Shown here piece by piece: positions 28,701 to 39,003 of a stretch of DNA of 64,000 bases. Source of the DNA: Lachnospiraceae bacterium. GTDB lineage: Bacteria > Bacillota > Clostridia > Lachnospirales > Lachnospiraceae. The stretch spans positions 1 through 64,000 of the forward strand of contig JAJQBC010000124.1 of NCBI GenBank assembly GCA_021203465.1, in the 5' to 3' direction. Numbering within the stretch: the stretch's first letter is position 1; every line of letters begins with the position of its first letter. The position numbers and the translations under genes were made by a program. The notes under the pieces were generated by a model. That model searched no databases, was not told the DNA's origin, and saw only the letters and a program-made list of their open reading frames with translations.

Positions 28701-29981
28701 TTAATTTTGCAGTCCGTTCAGATCGTTATAGAAATCCGGATAGCTGATCCGCACGCAGTCTGCGTCCCGGATATCTGTTTCGCCATCCGCTGCCAGCGCG
28801 GCCACGGCGAAAGTCATCGCGATGCGGTGGTCGAGGTGGCTGTCAATGCTTGCTCCGTGCAGCGGGCATCCTCCCTCGATAATCATGCCATCGTCCGTGG
28901 CTGTCACCTTTGCGCCCATCGCGTTGAGATTTTCCACCATTACGTCGATGCGGTTGGACTCCTTGACTTTCAGCTCCTGCGCGTCCCGGATGGCGGTTGT
29001 CCCGTCGGCGAAGCAGGCCAGCAAGGCCGCGACCGGAAGCTCGTCGATCAGCGTCGGGATCAGGGCTCCGCCGATTGTGACGCCGTGCAGGCTGCTGTGA
29101 CGCACGAGCAGGTCAGCGGTCGGTTCCCCGTTCTCATCACTTTTATTCAGAAGCGTGATGTCCGCGCCCATTTCACGGCAAACCTTCAGGATACCGTCCC
29201 GCGTGGGATTGATACCTACATTTCGGATCAGAATCTCGGATCCCGGCACGGTCAGCCCCGCGGCGATAAAGTAGGCGGCGGAAGAGATATCCCCCGGCAC
29301 CTTGATATCCTGCGCGATAAGCTGCGGTTCCGGCTGGACGGTAGCGGTCGTTTCCGCACTCGTGAGCTTTGCGCCGAAGTGACGCAGCATAATCTCTGTG
29401 TGATTGCGGGAGAGATAGGGCTCCATCACACTCGTCGCGCCGTCCGCGTAGAGCCCGGCTAACAGGATACAGGATTTCACCTGTGCCGACGCTACCTTTG
29501 AAATGTAATGAATGCCGTGCAGGGAAGTACCCTGAATACGCAGCGGCGCACAGCCGTTGCCGTGGATGCTCTCAATATTCGCACCCATCAGGGAGAGCGG
29601 CTCGATAATCCGTTTCATCGGGCGCGTCTGGATGGACGCGTCGCCATTCAGCTCTGTCGTGAACGGCTGTCCGGCCAGAATGCCTGAGATCAGCCGCGTC
29701 GTCGTGCCGCTGTTGCCAACGTCCAGCATGGAGTCCGGCGCGGTAAGGCCGTGCAACCCTTTCCCGTGAATCAGGATTTCCTCCGGATTTTCTTCGATCT
29801 CGATGCCCATTTTGCGAAAACAGGAGATGGTTGAGAGACAGTCTGCTCCGCGCAGGAAATTCGTGACGCGGGTCGTACCCTCCGCGAGTGCTCCGAACAT
29901 GATGGAGCGGTGGGAGATGCTTTTATCGCCGGGGATGGTTACGCTGCCCCGTAGTGGTTTGTTGGCTTTGCCAAGTGTCAT
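28701..29981 (-). CDS. aroA: 3-phosphoshikimate 1-carboxyvinyltransferase
   Basis: LRGSVTIPGDKSISHRSIMFGALAEG; GNSGTTTRLISGILAGQPF; LKVKESNRIDVM. Confidence 0.97.
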   Translation of the reverse strand: MTLGKANKPLRGSVTIPGDKSISHRSIMFGALAEGTTRVTNFLRGADCLSTISCFRKMGIEIEENPEEILIHGKGLHGLTAPDSMLDVGNSGTTTRLISGILAGQPFTTELNGDASIQTRPMKRIIEPLSLMGANIESIHGNGCAPLRIQGTSLHGIHYISKVASAQVKSCILLAGLYADGATSVMEPYLSRNHTEIMLRHFGAKLTSAETTATVQPEPQLIAQDIKVPGDISSAAYFIAAGLTVPGSEILIRNVGINPTRDGILKVCREMGADITLLNKSDENGEPTADLLVRHSSLHGVTIGGALIPTLIDELPVAALLACFADGTTAIRDAQELKVKESNRIDVMVENLNAMGAKVTATDDGMIIEGGCPLHGASIDSHLDHRIAMTFAVAALAADGETDIRDADCVRISYPDFYNDLNGLQN

Positions 29982-29993
29982 ATAGACCTCCAT

Positions 29994-31082
29994 TCAGCGC
30001 TCATACACCGTATAACGATACTTCCTCAGAATATCGACCGCATTCTTCCGCGCTTCCTCATCGTAAAATTCAATGCGCAGCACTGCCTCGACAAATTCCC
30101 GGCTGTGGACGATGCCGATATTTTTCAGGCTGATCTGATTGCTCGCCAGAATTGTCGCGAGCGTGGCGATGCTGCCGGGCTCGTCCGCCATATCGCAGTA
30201 AATCTCATAAATACGCTGGATCGGGCCGCTGCCTTTCGCGGGCAGGCTGTTCCGGTACTCGCGCGAGGTCTCGAAAAGCCGGTAGATGGCTCCGGATTCT
30301 GCCCGGTCGAGCTGTCCCTTGATATCGCTCAGCGACGCGATGTAGTCTGCGAGAATTGCGGAAATATTCTCCCGGTTCGTCATGCAGATCTGCTCCCACA
30401 TCTCCGGGGAGGAGGAAGCGATGCGCGTGATGTCCTTGAAACCTCCGGCCGCGATCATCCGCATGATGCCGTCCTGAGTGTCGGAGTCTTTCACGAGATT
30501 CACGAGTGATGAAGCGATGATATGCGGCAGATGGCTGACGCCCGCTGTCACGTAATCGTGCGTCCGGTAGTCGAGGACGAGCGGCAGCGCCCGCAGGCTG
30601 CGCACAAAGCTGCGGTAGCGTTCCACTGCTTCCGAGTCCACCTGCGAAGTAGGCGTGATGACATAATAGACATTTTCAATCAGGATACGGCGCGAATGGA
30701 CGTAGCCTGTTTTCTCTGAGCCGGCCATCGGGTGTCCGCCGATAAAATTCTTTTCCATGCCGAGCTCCGTCACCTTCGCGTGGATGTCGGATTTGGTGCT
30801 CCCCACGTCCGTGATGATGACAGAAGGCCGGATGATAGGCTTAAGCTGTGCAAGATAGTTCGCGTTGCTCGCGACCGGCGCGCACAGGAATATATAATCG
30901 CAGTCGGAATAATCATCGCCGACTCCGTTGAGCACCCTGCTGACGACGCCGTCCGCCATCGCCTGTTCGACAGTTGCCCGTGTGCGGGAGTATGCGACGA
31001 TCTCTGATTCCGGATAATAACAGCGGATCGCCCGTGCAATGGAACCGCCGATCAGGCCGAGCCCGATAAAACCGATTTTCAT
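29994..31082 (-). CDS. tyrA: Prephenate dehydrogenase with C-terminal ACT domain
   Basis: MKIGFIGLGLIGGSIARAI; GGHPMAGSEKTGY; ACT-like DEPGSIATLATILASNQISLKNIGI. Confidence 0.93.
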   Translation of the reverse strand: MKIGFIGLGLIGGSIARAIRCYYPESEIVAYSRTRATVEQAMADGVVSRVLNGVGDDYSDCDYIFLCAPVASNANYLAQLKPIIRPSVIITDVGSTKSDIHAKVTELGMEKNFIGGHPMAGSEKTGYVHSRRILIENVYYVITPTSQVDSEAVERYRSFVRSLRALPLVLDYRTHDYVTAGVSHLPHIIASSLVNLVKDSDTQDGIMRMIAAGGFKDITRIASSSPEMWEQICMTNRENISAILADYIASLSDIKGQLDRAESGAIYRLFETSREYRNSLPAKGSGPIQRIYEIYCDMADEPGSIATLATILASNQISLKNIGIVHSREFVEAVLRIEFYDEEARKNAVDILRKYRYTVYER

Positions 31083-31094
31083 AGAGCTTCTCCT

Positions 31095-31337
31095 TTAACG
31101 GTTCCCCGCAATTTTGTTGACCAGCCAGATCACGATGCAGGAACCGACGACAGCTACGATGATGCTGCCGATGAAGCCGCTCCCGTGAATGCCAATGAAG
31201 CCGAGCACAATGTTTCCGACGACACCGCCGATGACTCCGAGAATGATATTTCTGAGGAGCCCTCCCTCATTGTTCATAATTTTTCCGGCAATCCAGCCGG
31301 CGATTCCGCCGATAATCAGTCCAACGATGATACCCAT
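31095..31337 (-). CDS. GlsB/YeaQ/YmgE family stress-response membrane protein
   Basis: MGIIVGLIIGGIAGWIAGKIMNNEGGLLRNIILGVIGGVVGNIVLGFIG; internal ATG chosen. Confidence 0.9.
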   Translation of the reverse strand: MGIIVGLIIGGIAGWIAGKIMNNEGGLLRNIILGVIGGVVGNIVLGFIGIHGSGFIGSIIVAVVGSCIVIWLVNKIAGNR

Positions 31338-31562
31338 ATCAGATTTCTCCTTTCGTATAGAACATTCGCCGTAAGTATCCCCAGCGAACACTATCCCATA
31401 ATAACACGTTTGACCGGAAATTGCCATACAGGATAAGCAGAATCCGGAAAACACCCGAGGTTCAGCCGATTATTGACAAACTGCAAACGGTATATTAAAC
31501 TAGATTGGAAAATCAATCGACTTTTATATCATAAGCGATACCGATACAGGAGGATGGATGAA

Positions 31563-33965
31563 ATGAAACACAATTTCCGCAAGATCGAAGGGAAATGGCA
31601 GCAGAAATGGGAGGAGGCCGGTATCTTCAAGGCGGTCGACGGCAGTCCGAAGCCGAAGTTCTACGGACTGGTGGAGTTCCCGTATCCCAGCGGCGCTGGC
31701 ATGCACGTCGGGCATATCAAGGCGTATTCCAGCATTGAGGTGATCGCCAGAAAGAGGAGGATGCAGGGATACAATGTGCTGAATCCGATCGGCTTCGATG
31801 CTTTCGGCCTGCCGACCGAGAACTACGCGATCAAGACCGGCATTCATCCTCGCAAGATCACAGACCAGAATATCGCGAAGTTCACGAATCAGCTCAAGCG
31901 CGTGGGCTTTTCCTTCGACTGGGACCGCGTGATCGATACGACGGATGAGGATTATTATAAATGGAGCCAGTGGATTTTCCTCAAAATGTTTGAGAAGGGG
32001 CTTGCCTTCCGCGATACGGCGCTCGTCAACTACTGCCCGAACTGCAAGGTTGTCCTTTCCAATGAGGACTGCCAGGGCGGCCACTGCGACATGTGCCACG
32101 GCGAGGTTGTGCAGCGCTCAAAGGATGTCTGGTATCTGCGCATTACGGCCTACGCGGATCGCCTGTTGGAAGGCCTCCAGCATGTGGACTATCCCGAGAA
32201 TGTGAAGCAGCAGCAGATCAACTGGATCGGCAAATCAAAGGGCGCTTTCGTCGATTTCACGATTGACGGTCTCGATGAAAAGCTCGAGATTTATACGACC
32301 AGACCGGATACGCTCTTTGGTGTGACTTTCATGGTCATCGCGCCGGAGCATCCGCTGATCGACAAGTACGCGGACCGCGTACAGAATATGGACGCGGTGA
32401 AGGCCTACCGCGCGGAGTGCGCGAAGAAGAGTGAGTTCGAGCGCACGCAGCTCGTGAAGGACAAGACCGGCGTGAAGATCGAGGGGCTGGTCGCGGTCAA
32501 CCCGGTCAATGGCAAGAAGATCCCGATCTTCATCGCGGACTATGTCATGATGGGCTACGGAACCGGCGCGATCATGGCGGTGCCGGCGCATGACCAGAGA
32601 GACTACGATTTTGCAAAAGCCTTCGGTATCGATATCATCGAGGTCATCAAGGGCGGCGATATGTCGAAGGAAGCCTACACCGGCGACGGAGAGATGGTGA
32701 ATTCCGAATATCTGAATGGTTATACTAATAAGAAGGAATCCATCGAGCGCATGCTCGAGGAGCTGGAGAAGCAGGGCATCGGCCGTGCGGGCGTCCAGTA
32801 CAAGATGAAGGACTGGGCTTTCAACCGCCAGAGATACTGGGGCGAGCCGATTCCGATCGTGCACTGCGATTACTGCGGCCCGGTGGCAGTGCCCTACGAG
32901 GAATTGCCGCTGCGCTTGCCGCCCGTGGAACATTTCCAGCCGGGTGAGGACGGAGAGTCTCCGCTCGCGAAGGTGGAGTCCTTCGTGAAGTGTAAGTGCC
33001 CGAAGTGCGGCCGTGATGCGCGGCGCGAGACCGACACGATGCCGCAGTGGGCGGGTTCCTCGTGGTATTTCCTGCGCTATACCGATCCGCACAATAAGGA
33101 GGCGCTGGCCGACCCGGAGAAACTGAAATACTGGATGCCAGTTGACTGGTACAACGGCGGTATGGAGCATGTGACGCGCCACGTCCTCTACTCCCGCTTC
33201 TGGCATCAGTTCCTCTATGATATCGGTGTAGTCCCCTGCCCGGAGCCCTATGCGAAGCGCTCGATTCAGGGCCTGATCCTCGGGCCGGACGGCGACAAGA
33301 TGAGTAAATCCAAGGGAAATGTCGTCGACCCGCTCGACATCGTGGAGGCCTATGGCGCGGATACTCTGCGCACTTATGTACTGTTCATGGGCGACTATAG
33401 CGCGGCGACCCCCTGGAATGACAATTCCGTGAAGGGCTGCAAGCGCTTCCTCGAGAGAGTGACGGCGTTCACCGATATGATTTCCGAGGATAAAGAGACG
33501 GAGAAGCTCGAGACCTCCCTCCACCGGACGATCAAAAAGGTGAGCTCCGACATTGAGGAGATGAAGTTCAATACGGCGATCGCGGCGCTGATGACGCTGA
33601 CGAACGATATCTATGCGCTGGGTAAGGTGAGCAAAGAACAGGTACAGACCTTCGTAAAACTGCTCAATCCATTTGCACCGCATCTCTCGGAGGAGATCTG
33701 GGAGGCGACAGGAGGAGAGGGTTTCCTCGCGCTCGCCGAATGGCCGTCCTACGATGAGGCGAAGACGGTGGAGGCGCAGACCGAGATCGGCGTGCAGGTC
33801 AACGGCAAGCTCCGCGCGACCGTCGTGATTCCGACCGGCGCGGAAAAGGAGGAGGTCTTCGCGATCGCGAAGGCGAACACGAGGATTGCTTCGCTGACGG
33901 AGGGGAAAACCTTTGTCAAGGAAATCTATGTACCGAACCGTGTGGTAAATTTTGTGGTGAAGTGA
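31563..33965 (+). CDS. leuS: Leucine--tRNA ligase
   Basis: MKHNFRKIEGKWQQKWEEAG; FPYPSGAGMHVGHIKAYS; KMSKSKGNVVDPLDIVEAYGADTLR. Confidence 0.97.
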   Translation: MKHNFRKIEGKWQQKWEEAGIFKAVDGSPKPKFYGLVEFPYPSGAGMHVGHIKAYSSIEVIARKRRMQGYNVLNPIGFDAFGLPTENYAIKTGIHPRKITDQNIAKFTNQLKRVGFSFDWDRVIDTTDEDYYKWSQWIFLKMFEKGLAFRDTALVNYCPNCKVVLSNEDCQGGHCDMCHGEVVQRSKDVWYLRITAYADRLLEGLQHVDYPENVKQQQINWIGKSKGAFVDFTIDGLDEKLEIYTTRPDTLFGVTFMVIAPEHPLIDKYADRVQNMDAVKAYRAECAKKSEFERTQLVKDKTGVKIEGLVAVNPVNGKKIPIFIADYVMMGYGTGAIMAVPAHDQRDYDFAKAFGIDIIEVIKGGDMSKEAYTGDGEMVNSEYLNGYTNKKESIERMLEELEKQGIGRAGVQYKMKDWAFNRQRYWGEPIPIVHCDYCGPVAVPYEELPLRLPPVEHFQPGEDGESPLAKVESFVKCKCPKCGRDARRETDTMPQWAGSSWYFLRYTDPHNKEALADPEKLKYWMPVDWYNGGMEHVTRHVLYSRFWHQFLYDIGVVPCPEPYAKRSIQGLILGPDGDKMSKSKGNVVDPLDIVEAYGADTLRTYVLFMGDYSAATPWNDNSVKGCKRFLERVTAFTDMISEDKETEKLETSLHRTIKKVSSDIEEMKFNTAIAALMTLTNDIYALGKVSKEQVQTFVKLLNPFAPHLSEEIWEATGGEGFLALAEWPSYDEAKTVEAQTEIGVQVNGKLRATVVIPTGAEKEEVFAIAKANTRIASLTEGKTFVKEIYVPNRVVNFVVK

Positions 33966-34027
33966 GAACTGTCCGCTGCTTTTGACAGAAATTTGACATT
34001 TTGATGGCATTTCCTCCACAAAGTAGT

Positions 34028-34056
34028 TTGACAGGATATTTTTATGGATTTATAAT
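34028..34056 (+). promoter_or_regulatory. Promoter upstream of rex
   Basis: TTGACA - 17 nt - TATAAT. Confidence 0.85.
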
Positions 34057-34090
34057 AGCAAATGTATGATTTTTATGGAGGATAATTAGG

Positions 34091-34729
34091 ATGGAAGAAC
34101 GGCGGATTTCCAAAGCTGTCATAAAGAGACTTCCGCGGTATTATCGTTATCTGGGAGAGATGCTGAACAATGGCGTAGAGCACATTTCCTCAGGAGAGCT
34201 CAGCAGCAAAATGCAGGTGACAGCGTCTCAGATCAGGCAGGACCTGAACAATTTCGGTGGCTTCGGGCAGCAGGGTTATGGCTACAATGTAAAGTATTTG
34301 CACGAGGAGATCGGAAAGATTCTCGGCGTGGACAGGATACATCCGATGATCATCATCGGCGGCGGTAATTTCGGCCATGCGCTGGCAAATTATGACTTCG
34401 CAAAAAGCGGTTTTGAGACGAAGGCAGTGTTCGATGTGAAGCCGGAGCTTGTAGGTACGAAGATCAGCGGCATTCCGGTGATGCTGATGGACGATCTGGA
34501 AGAATATATTGAGCGGGAAAATGTCGAGATTGCGGTTCTGACTCTGCCGAAGAGCAGGGTGCAGGAGGTAGCCACACGTCTAGTGAATTGCGGTGTGAAG
34601 GCTTTGTGGAATTTTGCACATTTAGATCTCGATGTGCCTGATGATGTGGTGGTGGAAAATGTCCATCTGGTCGACAGCCTGATGCAGCTTTCCTATCGGA
34701 TTGTCAATGACGGTTTGGATGAGAGATAA
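34091..34729 (+). CDS. rex: Redox-sensing transcriptional repressor Rex
   Basis: KAVIKRLPRYYRYLGEMLNNGVEHISSGELS; IRQDLNNFGGFGQQGYGYNV; GGGNFGHALANY. Confidence 0.96.
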   Translation: MEERRISKAVIKRLPRYYRYLGEMLNNGVEHISSGELSSKMQVTASQIRQDLNNFGGFGQQGYGYNVKYLHEEIGKILGVDRIHPMIIIGGGNFGHALANYDFAKSGFETKAVFDVKPELVGTKISGIPVMLMDDLEEYIERENVEIAVLTLPKSRVQEVATRLVNCGVKALWNFAHLDLDVPDDVVVENVHLVDSLMQLSYRIVNDGLDER

Positions 34730-34816
34730 TAGCCGGAAGAATAGTTGTTTATAAAAGGGGATGACGCAGAGCATTGCGGCGTCCCTTTCCCGTGTAGAAG
34801 AAAGGCGGGCTGTTAT

Positions 34817-35695
34817 ATGGGACAAAAATATGGGAGAATCGACCGATCAATTTTGGGACGGCTTCCTGCCAGAACCGCACACTCTCATAAGGGTACTTAC
34901 GGGAAACTGCTGTGCGTGGCGGGCAGCGTCGGCATGGTGGGGGCGGCATATCTGTGCGCCCATGCCGCTTATCGAGCCGGGGCGGGGCTTGTGCGGGTTG
35001 TGACGCCGGAGGAAAACCGGGTCATCTTGCAGGAACTTCTCCCTGAGGCGATTCTGACGACTTTTGACCGTGAACATCCGAACTGGGGAAAGATTCAAAA
35101 GGCCTTTTCCTGGGCGGATGCGGCCGCGGTCGGTCCGGGGCTGGGCGAAGAGACGTGGGCGCGAGCCGTGACGGAGCGGGCGCTGCTCGGTTTTGAAGGC
35201 CCGCTGGTGCTCGACGCGGACGGGCTTAACGCGCTCTCCGCCATGGGGGCGGAGACATTGCTTTCACAGCGGCGTGCGTCGCTCATTGTGACGCCGCATG
35301 TCGGGGAGTTCTCACGTTTGAGCGGCGTTTCTGTAAAAGAAATCGCTGCGTCTGTGCCGGATCATGCGGTGCGTTTTGCCGTAGAGAATCGCTGCGTCTG
35401 TGTGCTCAAGGACGCACCGACGGCTGTTGGAACACCGGAGGGAACGGCCTATGTCAACACGAGCGGCAACAACGGCATGGCGACTGCGGGCAGCGGAGAC
35501 GTGCTGACCGGCATCATAGCGGGTCTGCTTGCACAGTGGACGAAGCCGGAGGACGCGGCGCTGCTCGGCGTGTGGCTGCACGGCAGGGCGGGCGATCTTG
35601 CCGCCGAAAAAGAAGGATATTATGGGCTGATGGCCCGGCATTTGATCGAATATCTGCCGGAGGCCATGGCCGGAAAGGCGGATCAGGATGCATAA
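34817..35695 (+). CDS. nnrD: ADP-dependent NAD(P)H-hydrate dehydratase
   Basis: RTAHSHKGTYGKLLCVAGSVGMVGAAYLCAHAAYRAGAGLV; NNGMATAGSGDVLTGIIAGLLAQ. Confidence 0.9.
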   Translation: MGQKYGRIDRSILGRLPARTAHSHKGTYGKLLCVAGSVGMVGAAYLCAHAAYRAGAGLVRVVTPEENRVILQELLPEAILTTFDREHPNWGKIQKAFSWADAAAVGPGLGEETWARAVTERALLGFEGPLVLDADGLNALSAMGAETLLSQRRASLIVTPHVGEFSRLSGVSVKEIAASVPDHAVRFAVENRCVCVLKDAPTAVGTPEGTAYVNTSGNNGMATAGSGDVLTGIIAGLLAQWTKPEDAALLGVWLHGRAGDLAAEKEGYYGLMARHLIEYLPEAMAGKADQDA

Positions 35696-36875
35696 TTATC
35701 TGAGAGTCTGCGCGGAGATCAATCTCGACGCGGCTGCATATAATTTTAAGAGTATGAAAAAGAACCTGAAGCCGGACACGCAGATTATCGCGGTGATCAA
35801 AACCGACGGTTATGGGCACGGAGCTACGCCGATTGCGCGTATGATGGAAAGCTGTGATTACATCTGGGGGTTCGCGGTGGCGACGATTGAGGAGGCGCTG
35901 ACACTGCGCCGGGCAGGGATCACGAAGCCATTGCTAATCCTTGGTTTCGTGTTTCCGGATGCCTATGAGGATGTGGTGAAATATAACATCCGTCCGGCGG
36001 TTTTCAAGCTGTCGATGGCGCGGCAGCTCTCTGAGGAGGCAGTGCGTCAGGGGAAGACGGTGTACGTCCATATCAAAGTCGATACCGGCATGTCGCGAAT
36101 CGGATTTGTGGATACAGAAGGCAGCGCCGATATTGTGAAGAAGATCAGTGAACTGCCGAATCTGGAGATTGAAGGCCTGTTCACACATTTTGCGCGGGCG
36201 GATGAACGGGATAAAACTTCGGCGAGAGGGCAGCTCGCGTGCTATCTGGCTTTCTCGGAACTTCTGGAGAAGCGCGGCGTCAGTATCCGGTATCATCACT
36301 GTTCGAACAGCGCCGGTATCTTTGATCTGCCGGAGGCCAATCTCGACCTGGTGCGCGCGGGCATCTCGATCTACGGCCTGTATCCTTCCGATGAGGTCGA
36401 TAAATTCGCAGTGCCGATCGTGCCGGTTATGTCGCTGAAGAGCCATATTGTCTACATTAAAGAGCTTTCGCCGGGCGCGGCGGTCAGTTACGGCGGAACC
36501 TTTGTCGCGGAACATCCCATGCGCGTCGCCACGATCCCGGTCGGCTACGGGGACGGTTACCCACGACTTTTGTCCGGAAAAGGGCATGTATTGATCCGCG
36601 GAAAGAGGGCTCCCATTCTGGGGCGGGTTTGTATGGATCAGTTTATGGTGGACGTGACGAAAATCCCGGAAGCATCGGAGGGCGACATGGTCACGCTGAT
36701 CGGCTCGGAGGGCGGGCAGGAGATCACGATGGAGCAGCTCGGCGAGCTGTGCGGCCATTTTAATTACGAGCTGGCCTGCGATATCGGAAAGCGTGTTCCG
36801 CGGCGCTTTTGGAAGGACGGGCAGATCGTCGCGACGCAGGATTATTTTTCCGGCACAGGCATAAATGAGGAATAA
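35688..36875 (+). CDS. alr: Alanine racemase
   Basis: RVCAEINLDAAAYNFKSMKKNL; IAVIKTDGYGHGATPIARMM; GYGDGYPRLLS. Confidence 0.96.
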   Translation: MHNYLRVCAEINLDAAAYNFKSMKKNLKPDTQIIAVIKTDGYGHGATPIARMMESCDYIWGFAVATIEEALTLRRAGITKPLLILGFVFPDAYEDVVKYNIRPAVFKLSMARQLSEEAVRQGKTVYVHIKVDTGMSRIGFVDTEGSADIVKKISELPNLEIEGLFTHFARADERDKTSARGQLACYLAFSELLEKRGVSIRYHHCSNSAGIFDLPEANLDLVRAGISIYGLYPSDEVDKFAVPIVPVMSLKSHIVYIKELSPGAAVSYGGTFVAEHPMRVATIPVGYGDGYPRLLSGKGHVLIRGKRAPILGRVCMDQFMVDVTKIPEASEGDMVTLIGSEGGQEITMEQLGELCGHFNYELACDIGKRVPRRFWKDGQIVATQDYFSGTGINEE

Positions 36876-36920
36876 GATGGAAATACTTCGATTAAAACAA
36901 CAAGATCGGAGTGGTCAGAT

Positions 36921-37268
36921 TTGTATATCAGACGCGGAGATATTTATTATGCGGATTTGAGGCCGGTCATCGGCTCGGAGCAGGGAGGCGTGCGGCCTGT
37001 CCTGATCGTACAGAACGACGTGGGAAACCGCCACAGCCCAACGGTGATCTGCGCCGCCATCACCTCAAGGATGAACAAGGCGAAGCTGCCGACCCATGTG
37101 GAGTTGCGGGCCTCGTCCTCACAGATGGTGAAAGATTCCGTTATTCTGCTGGAACAGCTCCGCACCATTGACAAGAAAAGACTCAGAGACAAGGTCTGTC
37201 ATCTGGACAGCGCGGCTCTGTGGGAGATCGACAGGGCGCTGAAAATCAGCCTGGAACTGGATACATAG
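36921..37268 (+). CDS. mazF: MazF/PemK-type mRNA interferase (TTG start)
   Basis: [60 protein letters not shown]. Confidence 0.95.
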   Translation: MYIRRGDIYYADLRPVIGSEQGGVRPVLIVQNDVGNRHSPTVICAAITSRMNKAKLPTHVELRASSSQMVKDSVILLEQLRTIDKKRLRDKVCHLDSAALWEIDRALKISLELDT

Positions 37269-37336
37269 ACTTGCAAAGGCTGGTTTTCCATGGTACACTA
37301 ATAAATCAGAGACAAGAGAAGAGGAGGAATGTATTT

Positions 37337-38065
37337 ATGTCAGGACATTCCAAGTTCGCCAACATCAAGCATAAGAAGGAAAAGAATGATGCGGCGAAGG
37401 GAAAAGTATTTACGATTATCGGGCGTGAGCTCGCGGTGGCGGTCAAAGAGGGCGGCCCGGATCCTAATAACAACAGTCGTCTGCGCGATGTGATCGCGAA
37501 GGCAAAGGCCAACAATATGCCGAATGACACGATCGAGCGCGGTATCAAGCGGGCGGCGGGCGACGCGGGCAATGTGAATTACGAGCACATTACATATGAG
37601 GGTTACGGCCCGAGCGGCATCGCGATCATCGTCGAGGCGCTGACAGACAATAAGAACCGTACGGCATCCAATGTGCGGAACGCTTTCTCGAAGGGAAAGG
37701 GCAGCCTTGGGACGAATGGCTGTGTTTCCTATATGTTCGACCAAAAGGGACAGATCATTGTCGACCGCGAGGAGTGTTCGCTCGAGGCGGATGACCTGAT
37801 GATGATGGCTCTGGACGCGGGCGCGGAGGATTTCTCCGAGGAGGAGGACAGCTTTGAAATTTTGACCGCTCCTGACGATTTTTCCGCAGTGCGCGAGGCG
37901 CTCGAGAAGGAGGGCGTTCCGATGGCGAGCGCGGAGGTCACGATGATTCCGCAGAATTATGTGGAGCTGAGCGATGAGAACGACGTCAAATCCCTGAACC
38001 GCATCCTCGATCTTTTGGACGACGATGACGATGTTCAGGCTGTCTATCACAACTGGGATGAGTAA
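37337..38065 (+). CDS. YebC/PmpR family protein
   Basis: MSGHSKFANIKHKKEKNDAAKGKVFTIIGREL; NNMPNDTIERGIKRA. Confidence 0.96.
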   Translation: MSGHSKFANIKHKKEKNDAAKGKVFTIIGRELAVAVKEGGPDPNNNSRLRDVIAKAKANNMPNDTIERGIKRAAGDAGNVNYEHITYEGYGPSGIAIIVEALTDNKNRTASNVRNAFSKGKGSLGTNGCVSYMFDQKGQIIVDREECSLEADDLMMMALDAGAEDFSEEEDSFEILTAPDDFSAVREALEKEGVPMASAEVTMIPQNYVELSDENDVKSLNRILDLLDDDDDVQAVYHNWDE

Positions 38066-38070
38066 GAGCG

Positions 38071-39003
38071 ATGTTCAGAGAAGGTACATGTCCGAAATGT
38101 AAAGAGAAAATTCAGGTACCCGACGACCACGAGAAGGTTCGCTGCATGTTCTGCGGCGAGGAGATCGAGGTTGCCGAGGCGCTTGGAGAGAAAAAGGAGA
38201 TTCAGCAACAGGATGTCCAGAATCTGCCGATGTATGAATCGATCATTCAGACGCGGATGGCGGAGCTATTCGCGGCCTGTGATAATCCGATGAAGCAGTT
38301 TAAAAAGAACAGCTTTGACGATGATTTTACGAGCTTCTGCAACGCGAACCGCGATATTTTTGAGGCGATGGAGATGGTCTATGTCGGCGGCGGGCAGTCA
38401 GAGGAAGCGGCCCTGAAGCTGACAGACCATGTGTTGGAAGCTGCTCGCGGTGAAATCGCGAAGGAGACGAAGAAGTCGGCCAGAAGCCAGAAGCAGATGG
38501 ATTTCAACTTTCTGGTCAGTATCCAGTTCATTCCCGCCGTCCGCAAGTATCCGGCGAGCTTTACGGAACCGTTTTCGGAGAAGATGGTTGAGCGCTGGAA
38601 TGAGACCTTTGGCGCGAATATCGGGCTCGCCTCCTACGATATAATTGCCGGTGGTTTTCGCAAAAAGCTGTGTTATATCACGACCGCCGTTTGCGTGGGA
38701 CTCGGAAAAGGACCGGATTGCCCGGAGCTGCAGATCCTGAAAGATTACCGGGATCAGTATCTCGAGACGACACCGGAAGGGCATGCGCTCGTCGAAGAAT
38801 ATTACGATATCGCACCGACGATTGTGAAGCGTATGGAGAAGAGCCCGGACAGCGTTATGCTCTATAAGGAACTCTATCAGGATTATCTGACGCCCTGCAT
38901 TCAGGAGATTGCGGCGGGGCAGTATGAGGAATGTCGCGCGCATTATCAGGAGATGGTGCTGGATTTGAAGGAGAAATACATGCAAGGAGGAAGTTATGAG
39001 TAA
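38071..39003 (+). CDS. Zinc-ribbon protein with CFI-box-like C-terminal half
   Basis: CPKCKEKIQVPDDHEKVRCMFCGEEIEV; CYITTAVCVGLGKGPDCPELQILKDYRDQYL. Confidence 0.65.
   Translation: MFREGTCPKCKEKIQVPDDHEKVRCMFCGEEIEVAEALGEKKEIQQQDVQNLPMYESIIQTRMAELFAACDNPMKQFKKNSFDDDFTSFCNANRDIFEAMEMVYVGGGQSEEAALKLTDHVLEAARGEIAKETKKSARSQKQMDFNFLVSIQFIPAVRKYPASFTEPFSEKMVERWNETFGANIGLASYDIIAGGFRKKLCYITTAVCVGLGKGPDCPELQILKDYRDQYLETTPEGHALVEEYYDIAPTIVKRMEKSPDSVMLYKELYQDYLTPCIQEIAAGQYEECRAHYQEMVLDLKEKYMQGGSYE

Noticed and set aside
32235-34019. 594-aa minus-strand ORF antisense to leuS
   Set aside because: Shadow of a highly conserved leuS frame in GC-rich DNA; low-complexity His/Arg/Leu-rich translation with no motif.
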